Shown here piece after piece: positions 8,166-16,094 of a stretch of 64,000 nucleotides of DNA (position 1 is the first letter of the stretch; every line of letters begins with the position of its first letter). The stretch is from Erysipelotrichaceae bacterium (lineage in GTDB: Bacteria > Bacillota_I > Bacilli_A > Erysipelotrichales > Erysipelotrichaceae): the NCBI GenBank assembly GCA_003543215.1, contig DPJD01000001.1, forward strand, positions 325,936-389,935, given 5' to 3'. The translations under genes were made by a program, and so were the position numbers. Under the pieces are notes generated by a model. It was given only the letters and a program-made list of their open reading frames with translations, was not told the origin of the DNA and did no database searches.

Positions 8166-9896
8166 ATGATCAATATTAAAGAGCATGCGGAATTGAATGT
8201 ATTGAATCACTCCGGAGCGCATTTGATGGCGCAGGCAGTGAAGCGTTTGTATCCACAAGCGATGTTTTGGGTAGGACCGGTCATTACGGAAGGGTTTTAC
8301 TATGACATTGATTTAGGGGATGTGGTTTTGAGTGAATCCGATCTTCCGAAGATCGAAGCTGAAATGAAGAAGATTTCTAAGGATGGTAAGCGTATCGTTC
8401 GTGAAGAAATCTCTAAGGAAGAAGCCTTGGAGCGTTTCAAGGATGATCCCTACAAATTAGATCTCATCCACAATATGGAGGGGGTCACCATCTCGACCTA
8501 CAAACAAGGTGAATTTGAAGATTTGTGTCGTGGTCCACATGTGGATACGGTCAAACAAATCAAGTTCTTCAAGCTTTTGAAGGTTTCTGGGGCTTATTGG
8601 AAGGGTGATGCCAATAACAAGATGCTTCAACGTGTCTACGGGATTGTGTTCGACACGCAAGAAGCTTTGGATAATCATCTCTACCTCTTGGAAGAGGCGA
8701 AGAAACGTGATCATAAGAAGTTGGGTAAAGAACTCGAACTCTTTATGATGAGTGAATACGGTCCTGGTTTCCCATTCTGGTTGAACAAGGGGATGATTCT
8801 TAGAAACATCCTTGAGAACTTCTGGTATGAAGAGCACACCAAAGAAGGCTATGAGTTCATCAAGACACCGATCATGTTGTCTCAAGAATTGTGGGAGGTA
8901 TCAGGTCACTGGTTCAACTACAAAGAAAACATGTACATCAGTGATGTGGATGATCGTCAATTTGCCATCAAACCAATGAATTGCCCAGGTGGCATGTTGG
9001 TGTATAAGAATCGTTTGTATTCCTACAAAGATTTACCACTGCGTGTGGGTGAATTGGGCTTAGTTCATCGTCATGAGGCAAGTGGTGCGCTCAATGGTTT
9101 GTTTAGAGTGCGTACCTTTACTCAAGATGATGCGCATTTGTACATGACTCCAGATCAGGTTGAAGATGAAATCGTACGTTTGATTGCGTTCTTCGATCGT
9201 GTGTATAAGATCTTTGGTCTACAGTACTCCATTGAACTCTCAACACGCCCTGAAGAAAAATACATCGGAAGTATCGAAGTATGGGATGAGTCGGAACGTA
9301 TTCTAGAATCTGCTTGTAAGAAGTCTGGACACAGTGTCAAGGTCAATCCAGGGGATGGGGCTTTCTATGGTCCTAAATTGGATTTCCACCTTCAAGACTC
9401 CCTAGGACGTGCATGGCAGTGTGGTACGATCCAATTGGATATGAACTTGCCAGAACGTTTCGATCTGACCTATGTGGACAGTGATGGTTCGAAGAAGAGA
9501 CCCATCATGTTGCATCGTGTCATCTTTGGTTCCGTTGAACGTTTCATCGGCATCTTGATTGAGCACTACGCAGGGGCGTTCCCACTGTGGTTGGCTCCGG
9601 ATCAAATCCGTATCTTACCAGTCAATCCTGAAATCCATCATGACTTTGCGCATGAATTGAAGGACCAACTTCTAGCCTTAGGTTTCCGTGTTGAAGTGGA
9701 TGAGCGCAATGAAAAGTTGGGTTATCGCTTGCGTGAAGCTCAAATGAAGAAAGTACCCGTTCAATTAACCATTGGGGATAAAGAAGTTGAGAATAAAGAA
9801 GTCAATCTACGTCGTTATGGTTCACAAGCGAGTGAAACCGTTAAAGTTGAAGATATGATCAAGAGTCTTCTCAGTGAAGTGAAGGAAAAACGCTAA
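8166..9896 (+). CDS. thrS: Threonyl-tRNA synthetase lacking the TGS domain
   Basis: Class II synthetase that charges tRNA-Thr and edits Ser-tRNA-Thr. The protein (576 residues) begins directly with the editing domain: HSGAH at 15-19 supplies the HxxxH pair and LCRGPHV the Cys/His pair of the editing site. Motif 2 is seen around LVHRHEASGAL and FRVRTFTQDDAH, motif 3 in GSVERFIGILIEHYAG, and the C-terminal anticodon-binding domain follows. Bacterial ThrRS is usually about 640 residues with an N-terminal TGS domain. Here the RBS AGGAGG sits 7 nt before this ATG and the T-box terminator just before that, so there is no room for one. Confidence 0.96.
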   Translation: MINIKEHAELNVLNHSGAHLMAQAVKRLYPQAMFWVGPVITEGFYYDIDLGDVVLSESDLPKIEAEMKKISKDGKRIVREEISKEEALERFKDDPYKLDLIHNMEGVTISTYKQGEFEDLCRGPHVDTVKQIKFFKLLKVSGAYWKGDANNKMLQRVYGIVFDTQEALDNHLYLLEEAKKRDHKKLGKELELFMMSEYGPGFPFWLNKGMILRNILENFWYEEHTKEGYEFIKTPIMLSQELWEVSGHWFNYKENMYISDVDDRQFAIKPMNCPGGMLVYKNRLYSYKDLPLRVGELGLVHRHEASGALNGLFRVRTFTQDDAHLYMTPDQVEDEIVRLIAFFDRVYKIFGLQYSIELSTRPEEKYIGSIEVWDESERILESACKKSGHSVKVNPGDGAFYGPKLDFHLQDSLGRAWQCGTIQLDMNLPERFDLTYVDSDGSKKRPIMLHRVIFGSVERFIGILIEHYAGAFPLWLAPDQIRILPVNPEIHHDFAHELKDQLLALGFRVEVDERNEKLGYRLREAQMKKVPVQLTIGDKEVENKEVNLRRYGSQASETVKVEDMIKSLLSEVKEKR

Positions 9897-9897
9897 A

Positions 9898-10797
9898 ATG
9901 AAGCGATTAATCAGCGTCATTCTTAGTTTATTGATTTTATTTGGATGTCAGGCTAAACCTTTGGAGTGGGAGAATCTAACGATTCTCTCGCCTAAAGGGG
10001 CACCTGCGCTCAGTTTGATTCCTTTATTGGATGAGGCTAAGGATCAGATAGAGTTTGTGGATGGGACGGATGTCATCAGTGCGGAACTCATCAAGGGTGA
10101 ACAGGACATGATCATCGCTCCGGTCAACCTTGGAGCTGCCTTAAGCAAGAAGGGTGAGAACCAATATCGACTCTATGCCGTCGTGACTTGGGGTAACCTC
10201 TATCTTGTCGGTCCAAGCAATACAGACATCAGTACTGAGACCGTTGCCATCTTTGGGGAACAAGCAGTCCCAGGTCTTGTATTCAAACAAGTCTTGAATC
10301 AAAGCACTGAAGCCTTTGCGTCGGTCACCGATGTCCAAGGTCAACTCTTAGCGGGTCAATACAAGGTTGGACTTTTAGCGGAACCTTTGGTTACGGCAAC
10401 CATCGCAAAGGCTAAGAGTTTGACACCAGCTTTAGAATTAAGCATCCTCAGCGACCTTCAAGAATTATGGTCCAACAAAACAGGACAGGACAACTATCCG
10501 CAAGCGGCTATCTTTGTAAAGTCAGATCTCAGTGAAGACAAACAAGCTCAAATCGATGCCCGTTTATTAAAGATGCAAGCCTACAATGAAGCCATCAATC
10601 AAAATCCAAGTCAATTGGAAACAGACATCACTGAAGAAAGACTCACTCAATTGGGTGTGCCCAGTGGTAAGATCTTAGCGTCTGCTTGGGAGCGTATGAA
10701 CATCAATGTTCAAGCGATCGCAGATGTGAAAGATGCCGTTGAAGTGTTCTTGGAGCTCTTCAAGTTGAATGGTTTAGAAAATTTCTATCAAGAATAG
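9898..10797 (+). CDS. Solute-binding lipoprotein (NMT1/SsuA-like)
   Basis: 299 residues. A type II signal peptide (LSLLILFGC, lipobox LFGC) anchors it to the outer face of the membrane. The mature part has the periplasmic-binding-protein pattern of the NMT1/THI5/SsuA group: LTILSPKGAPALSLIPLL, then DMIIAPVNLGAAL and YRLYAVVTWGNLYLVG. These bind organic ligands such as pyrimidine thiamine precursors or sulfonates; the ligand cannot be told here. The ATG lies 1 nt after the thrS stop. The only ABC permease of matching type in the window is far away at 34827, and no ATPase of this class is present. Confidence 0.75.
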   Translation: MKRLISVILSLLILFGCQAKPLEWENLTILSPKGAPALSLIPLLDEAKDQIEFVDGTDVISAELIKGEQDMIIAPVNLGAALSKKGENQYRLYAVVTWGNLYLVGPSNTDISTETVAIFGEQAVPGLVFKQVLNQSTEAFASVTDVQGQLLAGQYKVGLLAEPLVTATIAKAKSLTPALELSILSDLQELWSNKTGQDNYPQAAIFVKSDLSEDKQAQIDARLLKMQAYNEAINQNPSQLETDITEERLTQLGVPSGKILASAWERMNINVQAIADVKDAVEVFLELFKLNGLENFYQE

Positions 10798-10821
10798 CTC
10801 GGATAAACGAGCTTTTCTTTT
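10796..10821 (+). terminator. Terminator after the lipoprotein gene
   Basis: Stem AGCTCG / CGAGCT with loop GATAAA and a T-rich tail, starting within the stop codon. Confidence 0.85.
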
Positions 10822-10832
10822 GGAATGTTATT

Positions 10833-10841
10833 TGGTATGAT
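10833..10841 (+). promoter_or_regulatory. Extended -10 of bioY
   Basis: TGGTATGAT (TGN plus TATGAT) about 13 nt before the RBS GGAGAAG; no clear -35. No biotin repressor palindrome was recognised. Confidence 0.45.
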
Positions 10842-10862
10842 ACTTCCATTCTTGGAGAAGCT

Positions 10863-11417
10863 ATGAAACCACTTAAACGTATGACCATCTCCGCACTCTT
10901 AGCAGTCTTGCTTGTAGTGTCGGCATATATATCCATTCCTCTACCCATTTCGAGTGTCGCTTTTACAGCGCAATCCTTAATGGTCATGCTTATTGGCTTA
11001 AGCATGCCTGTGAACATTGCGTTCACTTCGGTTGGTTTATATTTACTTTTAGGGGCGATTGGGTTACCGGTATTCTCCAATGGGACGGCTGGTCTAACAG
11101 TACTCTTCGGCCCAACAGGGGGCTATCTCTTTGGTTTTCTGATTGGAGTCGTGGTAATGTCGATCGTAAAGGATCATGCGAAAGGTTATGGCGGACGTAT
11201 GGTGGCGGCCATCTTTGGGGGCATCATCGTTGTCTATTTCTTTGGTTACCTCGTATTGAAATTGGTTCTCGGTTTGTCCTACGGCAAAGCCTTGATGATT
11301 GGTGTCATCCCATTTCTACCCCTTGATTTCCTGAAAGCTTGGATTGCGGCTTGGTTCACGAAGAAGTATCAGAAGCATTTCAATCGAATGTTGGGACAGC
11401 CTGTAACCAAGTCTTGA
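10863..11417 (+). CDS. bioY: Biotin transporter S component BioY
   Basis: 184-residue integral membrane protein with about six hydrophobic segments. The pattern matches BioY: a leading ISALLAVLLVVSAYISIPLP, then VAFTAQSLMVMLIGL, the glycine-rich GLPVFSNGTAGLTVLFGPTG and GYLFGFLIGVV. It binds biotin and works alone or with an ECF energising module (EcfA/EcfT), which is not in this window. It has its own promoter and RBS (GGAGAAG). Confidence 0.93.
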   Translation: MKPLKRMTISALLAVLLVVSAYISIPLPISSVAFTAQSLMVMLIGLSMPVNIAFTSVGLYLLLGAIGLPVFSNGTAGLTVLFGPTGGYLFGFLIGVVVMSIVKDHAKGYGGRMVAAIFGGIIVVYFFGYLVLKLVLGLSYGKALMIGVIPFLPLDFLKAWIAAWFTKKYQKHFNRMLGQPVTKS

Positions 11418-11441
11418 CCATTACGTGTTGTGTATTATAAT
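11414..11441 (+). promoter_or_regulatory. Strong promoter downstream of bioY
   Basis: TTGACC (11414-11419) and TATAAT (11436-11441), 16 nt apart. It begins inside the bioY stop codon. Transcription would start near 11448 and meets a terminator within about 45 nt. Confidence 0.75.
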
Positions 11442-11447
11442 AATTAT

Positions 11448-11495
11448 GTACATGGCCTAATAAGGTAGGGAAGAACCACGAAGGTGGTTTTTTTC
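11448..11495 (+). ncRNA. Short promoter-terminator transcript before the diguanylate cyclase
   Basis: The stretch between the promoter and an intrinsic terminator (stem AACCAC / GTGGTT at 11474-11489, then a T run) is only about 48 nt and has no reading frame. It could be a tiny regulatory RNA or a leader that attenuates the cyclase gene 120 nt downstream. It matches no riboswitch consensus I know. Confidence 0.45.
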
Positions 11496-11611
11496 GTTAT
11501 ACGCTAAGTTTTTTGTTAAGATTTCTATACTATTCTTGTTTATTTTTATTGTGTTGTCTAATAAACTTAAAGCATAAGAATGCTCTTATATCTTACGCAC
11601 TGAGGTTCACC

Positions 11612-13087
11612 ATGGGCTTTAAACTCCTTTCCTTATATCTCTTTCTCGCAATTCTTGCACTCTCGTATCTCTTTGTGCATTCCTTTGTACGTGGTCGATC
11701 CCAACACGCCAAGCTCTTGGGAATCTTGAGTTTGACCTTGCAAGTGTATCTCTTGGGCTATCTTGTAGAGTTGAATGCGACATCCTTGGATGCGATGATC
11801 TTTTGGAATCAGATTCAGTACTTTGGGATTCCGTTCTTTCCAGCCTTGTGGTTTGCGGTCAGTGCGGTGTATACCGGACGACCACAGTGGATCCAGGGAT
11901 GGCGGGGTCTGTTGGTCATCAGTGTTCCCGTTTTGACGTTTGTCATTCGTCTGACCAATGATTTTCATCACTGGTATTATGCGTCCATGACCTTGGTGTT
12001 CTTAGGTGATTATACGGCCATGTATTTAATCAAAGGACCATGGTATCTTGTTCAAATGGCCTATGTGTTGATTACCTTGGTGGCGTGTACACGTTTCTAT
12101 GCCTTGCGTTATCGTAAAGCAGAGGGGAATGAGCGGATGCAGTTCAGTTTGTTGTTGTGGGCATCGATCTTACCCTATGTGGCCTTGGTTTTGGTGTTTA
12201 TAAATTTTGGTGATTTGGGTATTGATTATACGGCTTTGATTCTACCGCCGTGTATTCTCTTGATCAATCATGCGCTGACGAAGTATAACTTCTTGGAAAT
12301 CAAGGAAATGGCACGGGAGCGTGTATTTGAGGATAATCGGATTGGGTATTTGTTGTTAAGTAAGCAGTTGAAGGTCGTGGATATGAATCCCTTAGGGAAG
12401 CAATTGTTGAAACAATTGGAGGCTAACAATCCTTCAATCCATGAATGGATCTTGGATGATGCGAAACATCTCATTAAACTAGAGAAACACAATAAGACAG
12501 TATCGATCTCCAGTCAAGCTATTGAAAACAGTGGGTATTTGGTATCCATCGAGGATGTCAGTGAACGTGAAGCGATTTTGAATCGCTTGGAGCATTTGGC
12601 GAACATCGATGCTTTGACGCAGTTGAATAATCGTCGTTCTTTCTTTGAACAAGCCAATCAGATCTTTGAACATGCGGATCGTTACCATGAACCGCTTGCC
12701 TGTTTGATGATCGATATCGATCACTTCAAAGATGTCAATGATCACCATGGGCATGAAGCAGGGGATACGGTATTGAAATCCTTAGCTGAAACCATGAAAC
12801 AATGTTTTCGAAGCAGTGATGTGATCGCACGCATGGGTGGTGAGGAGTTTGCGGTTCTTTTACGTATGAGTGAAATGGATGCCGCACATCTGATTGCCGA
12901 ACGATTACGTGTAACAGTGGAAAAGGAAAGCATCCAGCATAATGAACTCAATCTACACATCACCATCAGTCTAGGGCTGGCTGTACGCAATGTTCATGAA
13001 GATCTTGAATCTGTACTCAGACGTGCGGATAAAGCGTTGTATGAGGCTAAAGCAGCAGGACGTAATCAAGTCCGTCGTGCTCAATAG
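11612..13087 (+). CDS. Membrane diguanylate cyclase (7TM sensor, GGDEF)
   Basis: Predicted to make cyclic di-GMP from two GTP in response to a membrane signal. The N-terminal about 225 residues form some seven hydrophobic helices resembling the histidine-kinase 7TM sensor region. A PAS-like linker with DNRIGYLLLSKQLKVVDMNP follows, and the GGDEF domain occupies the C-terminal about 165 residues. The active site is GGEEF. An inhibitory RxxD (RSSD) lies five residues before it, so product feedback is likely. The start at 11612 has GAGG 6 nt upstream; a TTG at 11513 lies too near the terminator. 491 residues. Confidence 0.92.
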   Translation: MGFKLLSLYLFLAILALSYLFVHSFVRGRSQHAKLLGILSLTLQVYLLGYLVELNATSLDAMIFWNQIQYFGIPFFPALWFAVSAVYTGRPQWIQGWRGLLVISVPVLTFVIRLTNDFHHWYYASMTLVFLGDYTAMYLIKGPWYLVQMAYVLITLVACTRFYALRYRKAEGNERMQFSLLLWASILPYVALVLVFINFGDLGIDYTALILPPCILLINHALTKYNFLEIKEMARERVFEDNRIGYLLLSKQLKVVDMNPLGKQLLKQLEANNPSIHEWILDDAKHLIKLEKHNKTVSISSQAIENSGYLVSIEDVSEREAILNRLEHLANIDALTQLNNRRSFFEQANQIFEHADRYHEPLACLMIDIDHFKDVNDHHGHEAGDTVLKSLAETMKQCFRSSDVIARMGGEEFAVLLRMSEMDAAHLIAERLRVTVEKESIQHNELNLHITISLGLAVRNVHEDLESVLRRADKALYEAKAAGRNQVRRAQ

Positions 13088-13235
13088 GTATTTGTTAACA
13101 AGTATATGTTTCTCACAAATTATTAAAATTGTTTCAATTATCAACGGTATTATCTTCATTTATTTGTTCATTATCGTGTGCATATGCTTCACATTTACTT
13201 ACCATTTGGTTACCATTAATGTATAAGGTGGCTCA

Positions 13236-14885
13236 ATGAAAACAATCCTCAGAATGGGCTTATTATTAAGCCTTTTTATTTCGCTTCACACACCAACTCA
13301 TGCTTTAGAAGTCAAAGAAGTGTATACCGTTGATGATTGGTTGTCGATTGATGTTGGGGATACTGTGTTACTTATGAATGATTTGGATTTTGGTGGTGTT
13401 GATTATAGACCGATACCACTATTCAGTGGAACATTGGATGGGCAAGGGTATACGATAAAGAATTTGACGATCAATCTGTCAGAAGAAAGCCTAGAACCTA
13501 ATGTAGGTTTATTTGGACAGCTTTCTGGTGCAAGTATTCGTAATCTAAATGTGGACAGGTTGACGATCGATGCACCTATTGAAATGGTGAGTGTTGGATC
13601 AATTGCAGGACGTGTGTTAAACAGTACACTTGAAAACATCGCAATCACAAACGCTGAACTGAATAGTGGTTTCAATGCAGGGGGATTGATCGGAACAATC
13701 GAAGCGCTTGATCCTTGGGCTGAAGTTCTTGAGCCAAATGTAGTTCAAATCAATCAGACTTCTTTTAATGGCATGATTAAAGGTGGATACCAAGTCGGTG
13801 GTTTGATCGGTTCCATCAATAATAGTTCATATGTTTCAATCAGTGCGTCCTATACCAAAGGATCCTTAAGTGCAACGGATAATGCAGGTTTCATGATAGG
13901 AGAGATCTTAAGTTCAGCAGTTGAGTTTACTGATACTTATTCCAAAATGAATTTGAATTATATAGAAAATGAGATATCTCAACGGGCTTTTGGGTGGATC
14001 GGTTATCGTATGTTTGGAGGAAGTGGAAGCCATTCGCTCAATATCAATCATGCCTATCAACAAACATCCATACAAGGATTAGAAGTTCATGAATACATGC
14101 ATGCATGGGTGGGGATTGATGATGGTAACACTGTTCCAGTTCTAAGTGATGTTTATTATGATCGAGATAGATTGTTAGTGGATGATTTGGGAATGAAAAC
14201 AGGTGAAGAACTCTTGAATAAAGACACCTATGCATTGTTTGATTTCGATACCATTTGGATGATGGATTCAAGTTTAAATGATGGTCATCCCTTGTTTCAA
14301 TATGAAGTTTTTGAGGTAACGATACATCCCAATAATGGGGACGAAATACAAGAAACGAATTACACTAAAAACAGTAGTATTATATTGCCTGAATTGATTT
14401 ACGAAGGATTTACACACGAAGGTTGGTATCAAGATGAAGCACTGACACTTCCATTCAATTCAACAAATACATACAGTCAAGATATGACTCTCTATGCGAA
14501 GTGGGCTGAGAATCCAGCTGATGAAGTCAGTATCGAAGAACCAGATGCAGAAGAACCTACTACTCAAGAGCCAAGTCCTGTAGTTTCAAACCCTGTTCAT
14601 GAAGTCGTGACGAGTGATAAACAGTCGACTAACATAGTTGTAAATATACCGGCGTCGGTGACTCCAATCATTGATGAACCTTCAGAAACTGATGTTGAAC
14701 CCGATACGCTTGAAATCGTAACGGAACCAAAAGATGAAGAAGTAGAACCGTCATTGGATCCTATAGAAAATAAGGTATCTAAAGCTGGATCTTGGTGTTG
14801 GCTGTGGTTGTTGATAATTCTATTGCTTGTTGCATATACCATCTATCGTAAACTTAAGAGACGGGAACTTGTGCAACACGAATAA
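13236..14885 (+). CDS. Secreted, membrane-anchored beta-helix surface protein with an InlB-type B repeat
   Basis: 549 residues. A signal peptide (LRMGLLLSLFISLHTPTHALE) leads to a region rich in GLUG-like strand repeats (LDGQGYTIKNLTI, VGLFGQLSGASIRNLNV, AGGLIGTIE, VGGLIGSINNSS), suggesting a right-handed beta-helix. Next comes one Listeria-Bacteroides (InlB B) repeat ending DMTLYAKWAE. An acidic, proline-rich spacer of about 90 residues follows, then a C-terminal transmembrane helix (WCWLWLLIILLLVAYTIY) with a basic tail. There is no LPxTG, so it is held by the helix and not by sortase. Adhesion or glycan binding is a guess. Confidence 0.8.
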   Translation: MKTILRMGLLLSLFISLHTPTHALEVKEVYTVDDWLSIDVGDTVLLMNDLDFGGVDYRPIPLFSGTLDGQGYTIKNLTINLSEESLEPNVGLFGQLSGASIRNLNVDRLTIDAPIEMVSVGSIAGRVLNSTLENIAITNAELNSGFNAGGLIGTIEALDPWAEVLEPNVVQINQTSFNGMIKGGYQVGGLIGSINNSSYVSISASYTKGSLSATDNAGFMIGEILSSAVEFTDTYSKMNLNYIENEISQRAFGWIGYRMFGGSGSHSLNINHAYQQTSIQGLEVHEYMHAWVGIDDGNTVPVLSDVYYDRDRLLVDDLGMKTGEELLNKDTYALFDFDTIWMMDSSLNDGHPLFQYEVFEVTIHPNNGDEIQETNYTKNSSIILPELIYEGFTHEGWYQDEALTLPFNSTNTYSQDMTLYAKWAENPADEVSIEEPDAEEPTTQEPSPVVSNPVHEVVTSDKQSTNIVVNIPASVTPIIDEPSETDVEPDTLEIVTEPKDEEVEPSLDPIENKVSKAGSWCWLWLLIILLLVAYTIYRKLKRRELVQHE

Positions 14886-14916
14886 TGCCGTTAGAATAGG
14901 AACATGGAGGATGTTT

Positions 14917-15510
14917 ATGAAGAAAATAGGATTATTAATCTTTGTGTTTCTACTAACAGCGTGTGCGGTTAAGCCGGATGCGGTGTTGAGTGAATACTTC
15001 AATATGATTAAATCAAATGACAATGCGATTTATGATGCGGAGTTACATGCAAGTTACTTTGATCGTGATCCAGGGTTGAATACTGAAGATACAGAAGAAT
15101 TATTAAACAATCAAACAGAAGCGGGTAAAGAACTCTCTACCGCGTATCTTGATTTGGTACAAGAATTTGAGTACACCATCAACAGTACGACCATTACGGA
15201 TGATGAGGCTGTAGTGAATGTGACGATCAAAGCGTATCCTTTGATGGATATGACTTTGGATCTGATGAACCGTTTGATGTCAGCTTTGTTTAGCTTAACC
15301 TTTACGACGGAAGAAGAGACAACAGCGTATATGTTGGAGCAATTCAATCTCTTAAAAGTAGATTATACGAAATCGTTTGAAGGCACTGTTGATGTGTATT
15401 TGGTTAAGGTGGAGAAGGATTGGAAGATTGTGGGTGGTGATAAGAATCTACCACTGTTCAATTCATTGACTGGGAATTTGATGAATATACAGGATGAGTT
15501 AGAGTACTAA
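14917..15510 (+). CDS. Lipoprotein of unknown function
   Basis: 197 residues with a lipobox (FLLTAC). The mature part is a single alpha-beta domain (SEYFNMIKSNDNAIYDAEL..., then YTINSTTITDDEAVVNVTIKAYP and WKIVGGDKNL at the end) that resembles DUF4878/DUF5105-like, NTF2-fold lipoproteins. The ATG at 14917 is 6 nt after GGAGG, which decides it over the ATG at 14911 that abuts the RBS. It follows the surface protein by 31 nt and may be cotranscribed with it. Confidence 0.7.
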   Translation: MKKIGLLIFVFLLTACAVKPDAVLSEYFNMIKSNDNAIYDAELHASYFDRDPGLNTEDTEELLNNQTEAGKELSTAYLDLVQEFEYTINSTTITDDEAVVNVTIKAYPLMDMTLDLMNRLMSALFSLTFTTEEETTAYMLEQFNLLKVDYTKSFEGTVDVYLVKVEKDWKIVGGDKNLPLFNSLTGNLMNIQDELEY

Positions 15511-15531
15511 AGGGCAGAGGCCCTTTTTTTG
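15509..15531 (+). terminator. Terminator after the lipoprotein gene
   Basis: Stem AAAGGGC / GCCCTTT, loop AGAG, then a T run; it begins in the stop codon. Confidence 0.92.
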
Positions 15532-15577
15532 TTCAGTTGTTTGTATAGCATTGACATTTCAACTATGGTTTAGTTGG

Positions 15578-15700
15578 GAGGATCACTTTAATAAAAGATT
15601 TGGTGGGATATTTTCGATATTATTTTTGCTTTTTTTCATATTGCTTTTGATTATTGCGGAATTGGTTAAGCAACAAAGGCCAAGAAGACGAAATTATTGA
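15578..15700 (+). pseudogene. Possible remnant or non-canonical small membrane ORF
   Basis: A frame ending with TGA at 15698-15700 encodes a hydrophobic stretch (FSILFLLFFILLLIIAEL) followed by a basic tail (KQQRPRRRNY), the shape of a single-pass small membrane protein. GGGAGG lies just upstream (15577-15582) but no ATG, GTG or TTG sits at a suitable distance. It is either decayed or uses an unusual start. Confidence 0.3.
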
Positions 15701-15720
15701 TGAATCACTTGTAATTACAA

Positions 15721-15729
15721 TGGTATAAT
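15721..15729 (+). promoter_or_regulatory. Extended -10 before the MazG-like gene
   Basis: TGGTATAAT, a TGN extended -10, about 40 nt before the MazG-like start. No matching -35. Confidence 0.5.
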
Positions 15730-15771
15730 GGCTTCAATGATGTCTTGTAGTGAGAGTGGGGAATAATAATA

Positions 15772-16086
15772 ATGAAAAACACAATTGAGAAGATACTTAA
15801 GTTTACGCATGATCGTGATTGGGATCAATTCCATAGCCCAGAAAATTTAGCGAAATCAATCTCTATAGAATCTGGAGAGCTATTGGAATGTTTTCAATGG
15901 AACAGTAAATTTGATCATGATAAAGTCGTCGATGAATTAGCGGACATTGTTAACTACTGTATTTTGATGGCAGATAAATTGGATGTCGATTTAGAGACTA
16001 TTGTTCTAAATAAACTTATAAAGAATGAACAGAAGTATCCGGTTGATAAGTCTAAGGGAAAGAGTGATAAGTACAACAATCTATAG
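15772..16086 (+). CDS. MazG-like nucleotide pyrophosphohydrolase
   Basis: 104-residue all-alpha NTP-PPase-like protein. SIESGELLECFQW and VVDELADIVNYCILMADKL supply the ExxE and ExxD metal-binding motifs of the family. Small single-domain MazG proteins hydrolyse (d)NTPs to the monophosphate and PPi. This one lies 8 nt upstream of a nuclease-helicase gene, which suggests a defence or stress role rather than housekeeping. The RBS is weak (GTGGGGAAT). Confidence 0.85.
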   Translation: MKNTIEKILKFTHDRDWDQFHSPENLAKSISIESGELLECFQWNSKFDHDKVVDELADIVNYCILMADKLDVDLETIVLNKLIKNEQKYPVDKSKGKSDKYNNL

Positions 16087-16094
16087 GTGGGGAA

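Noticed and set aside
11513..11611. TTG at 11513 as start of the diguanylate cyclase
   Set aside because: It lies close behind the terminator and lacks an RBS; ATG 11612 has GAGG 6 nt upstream and begins the first membrane helix.
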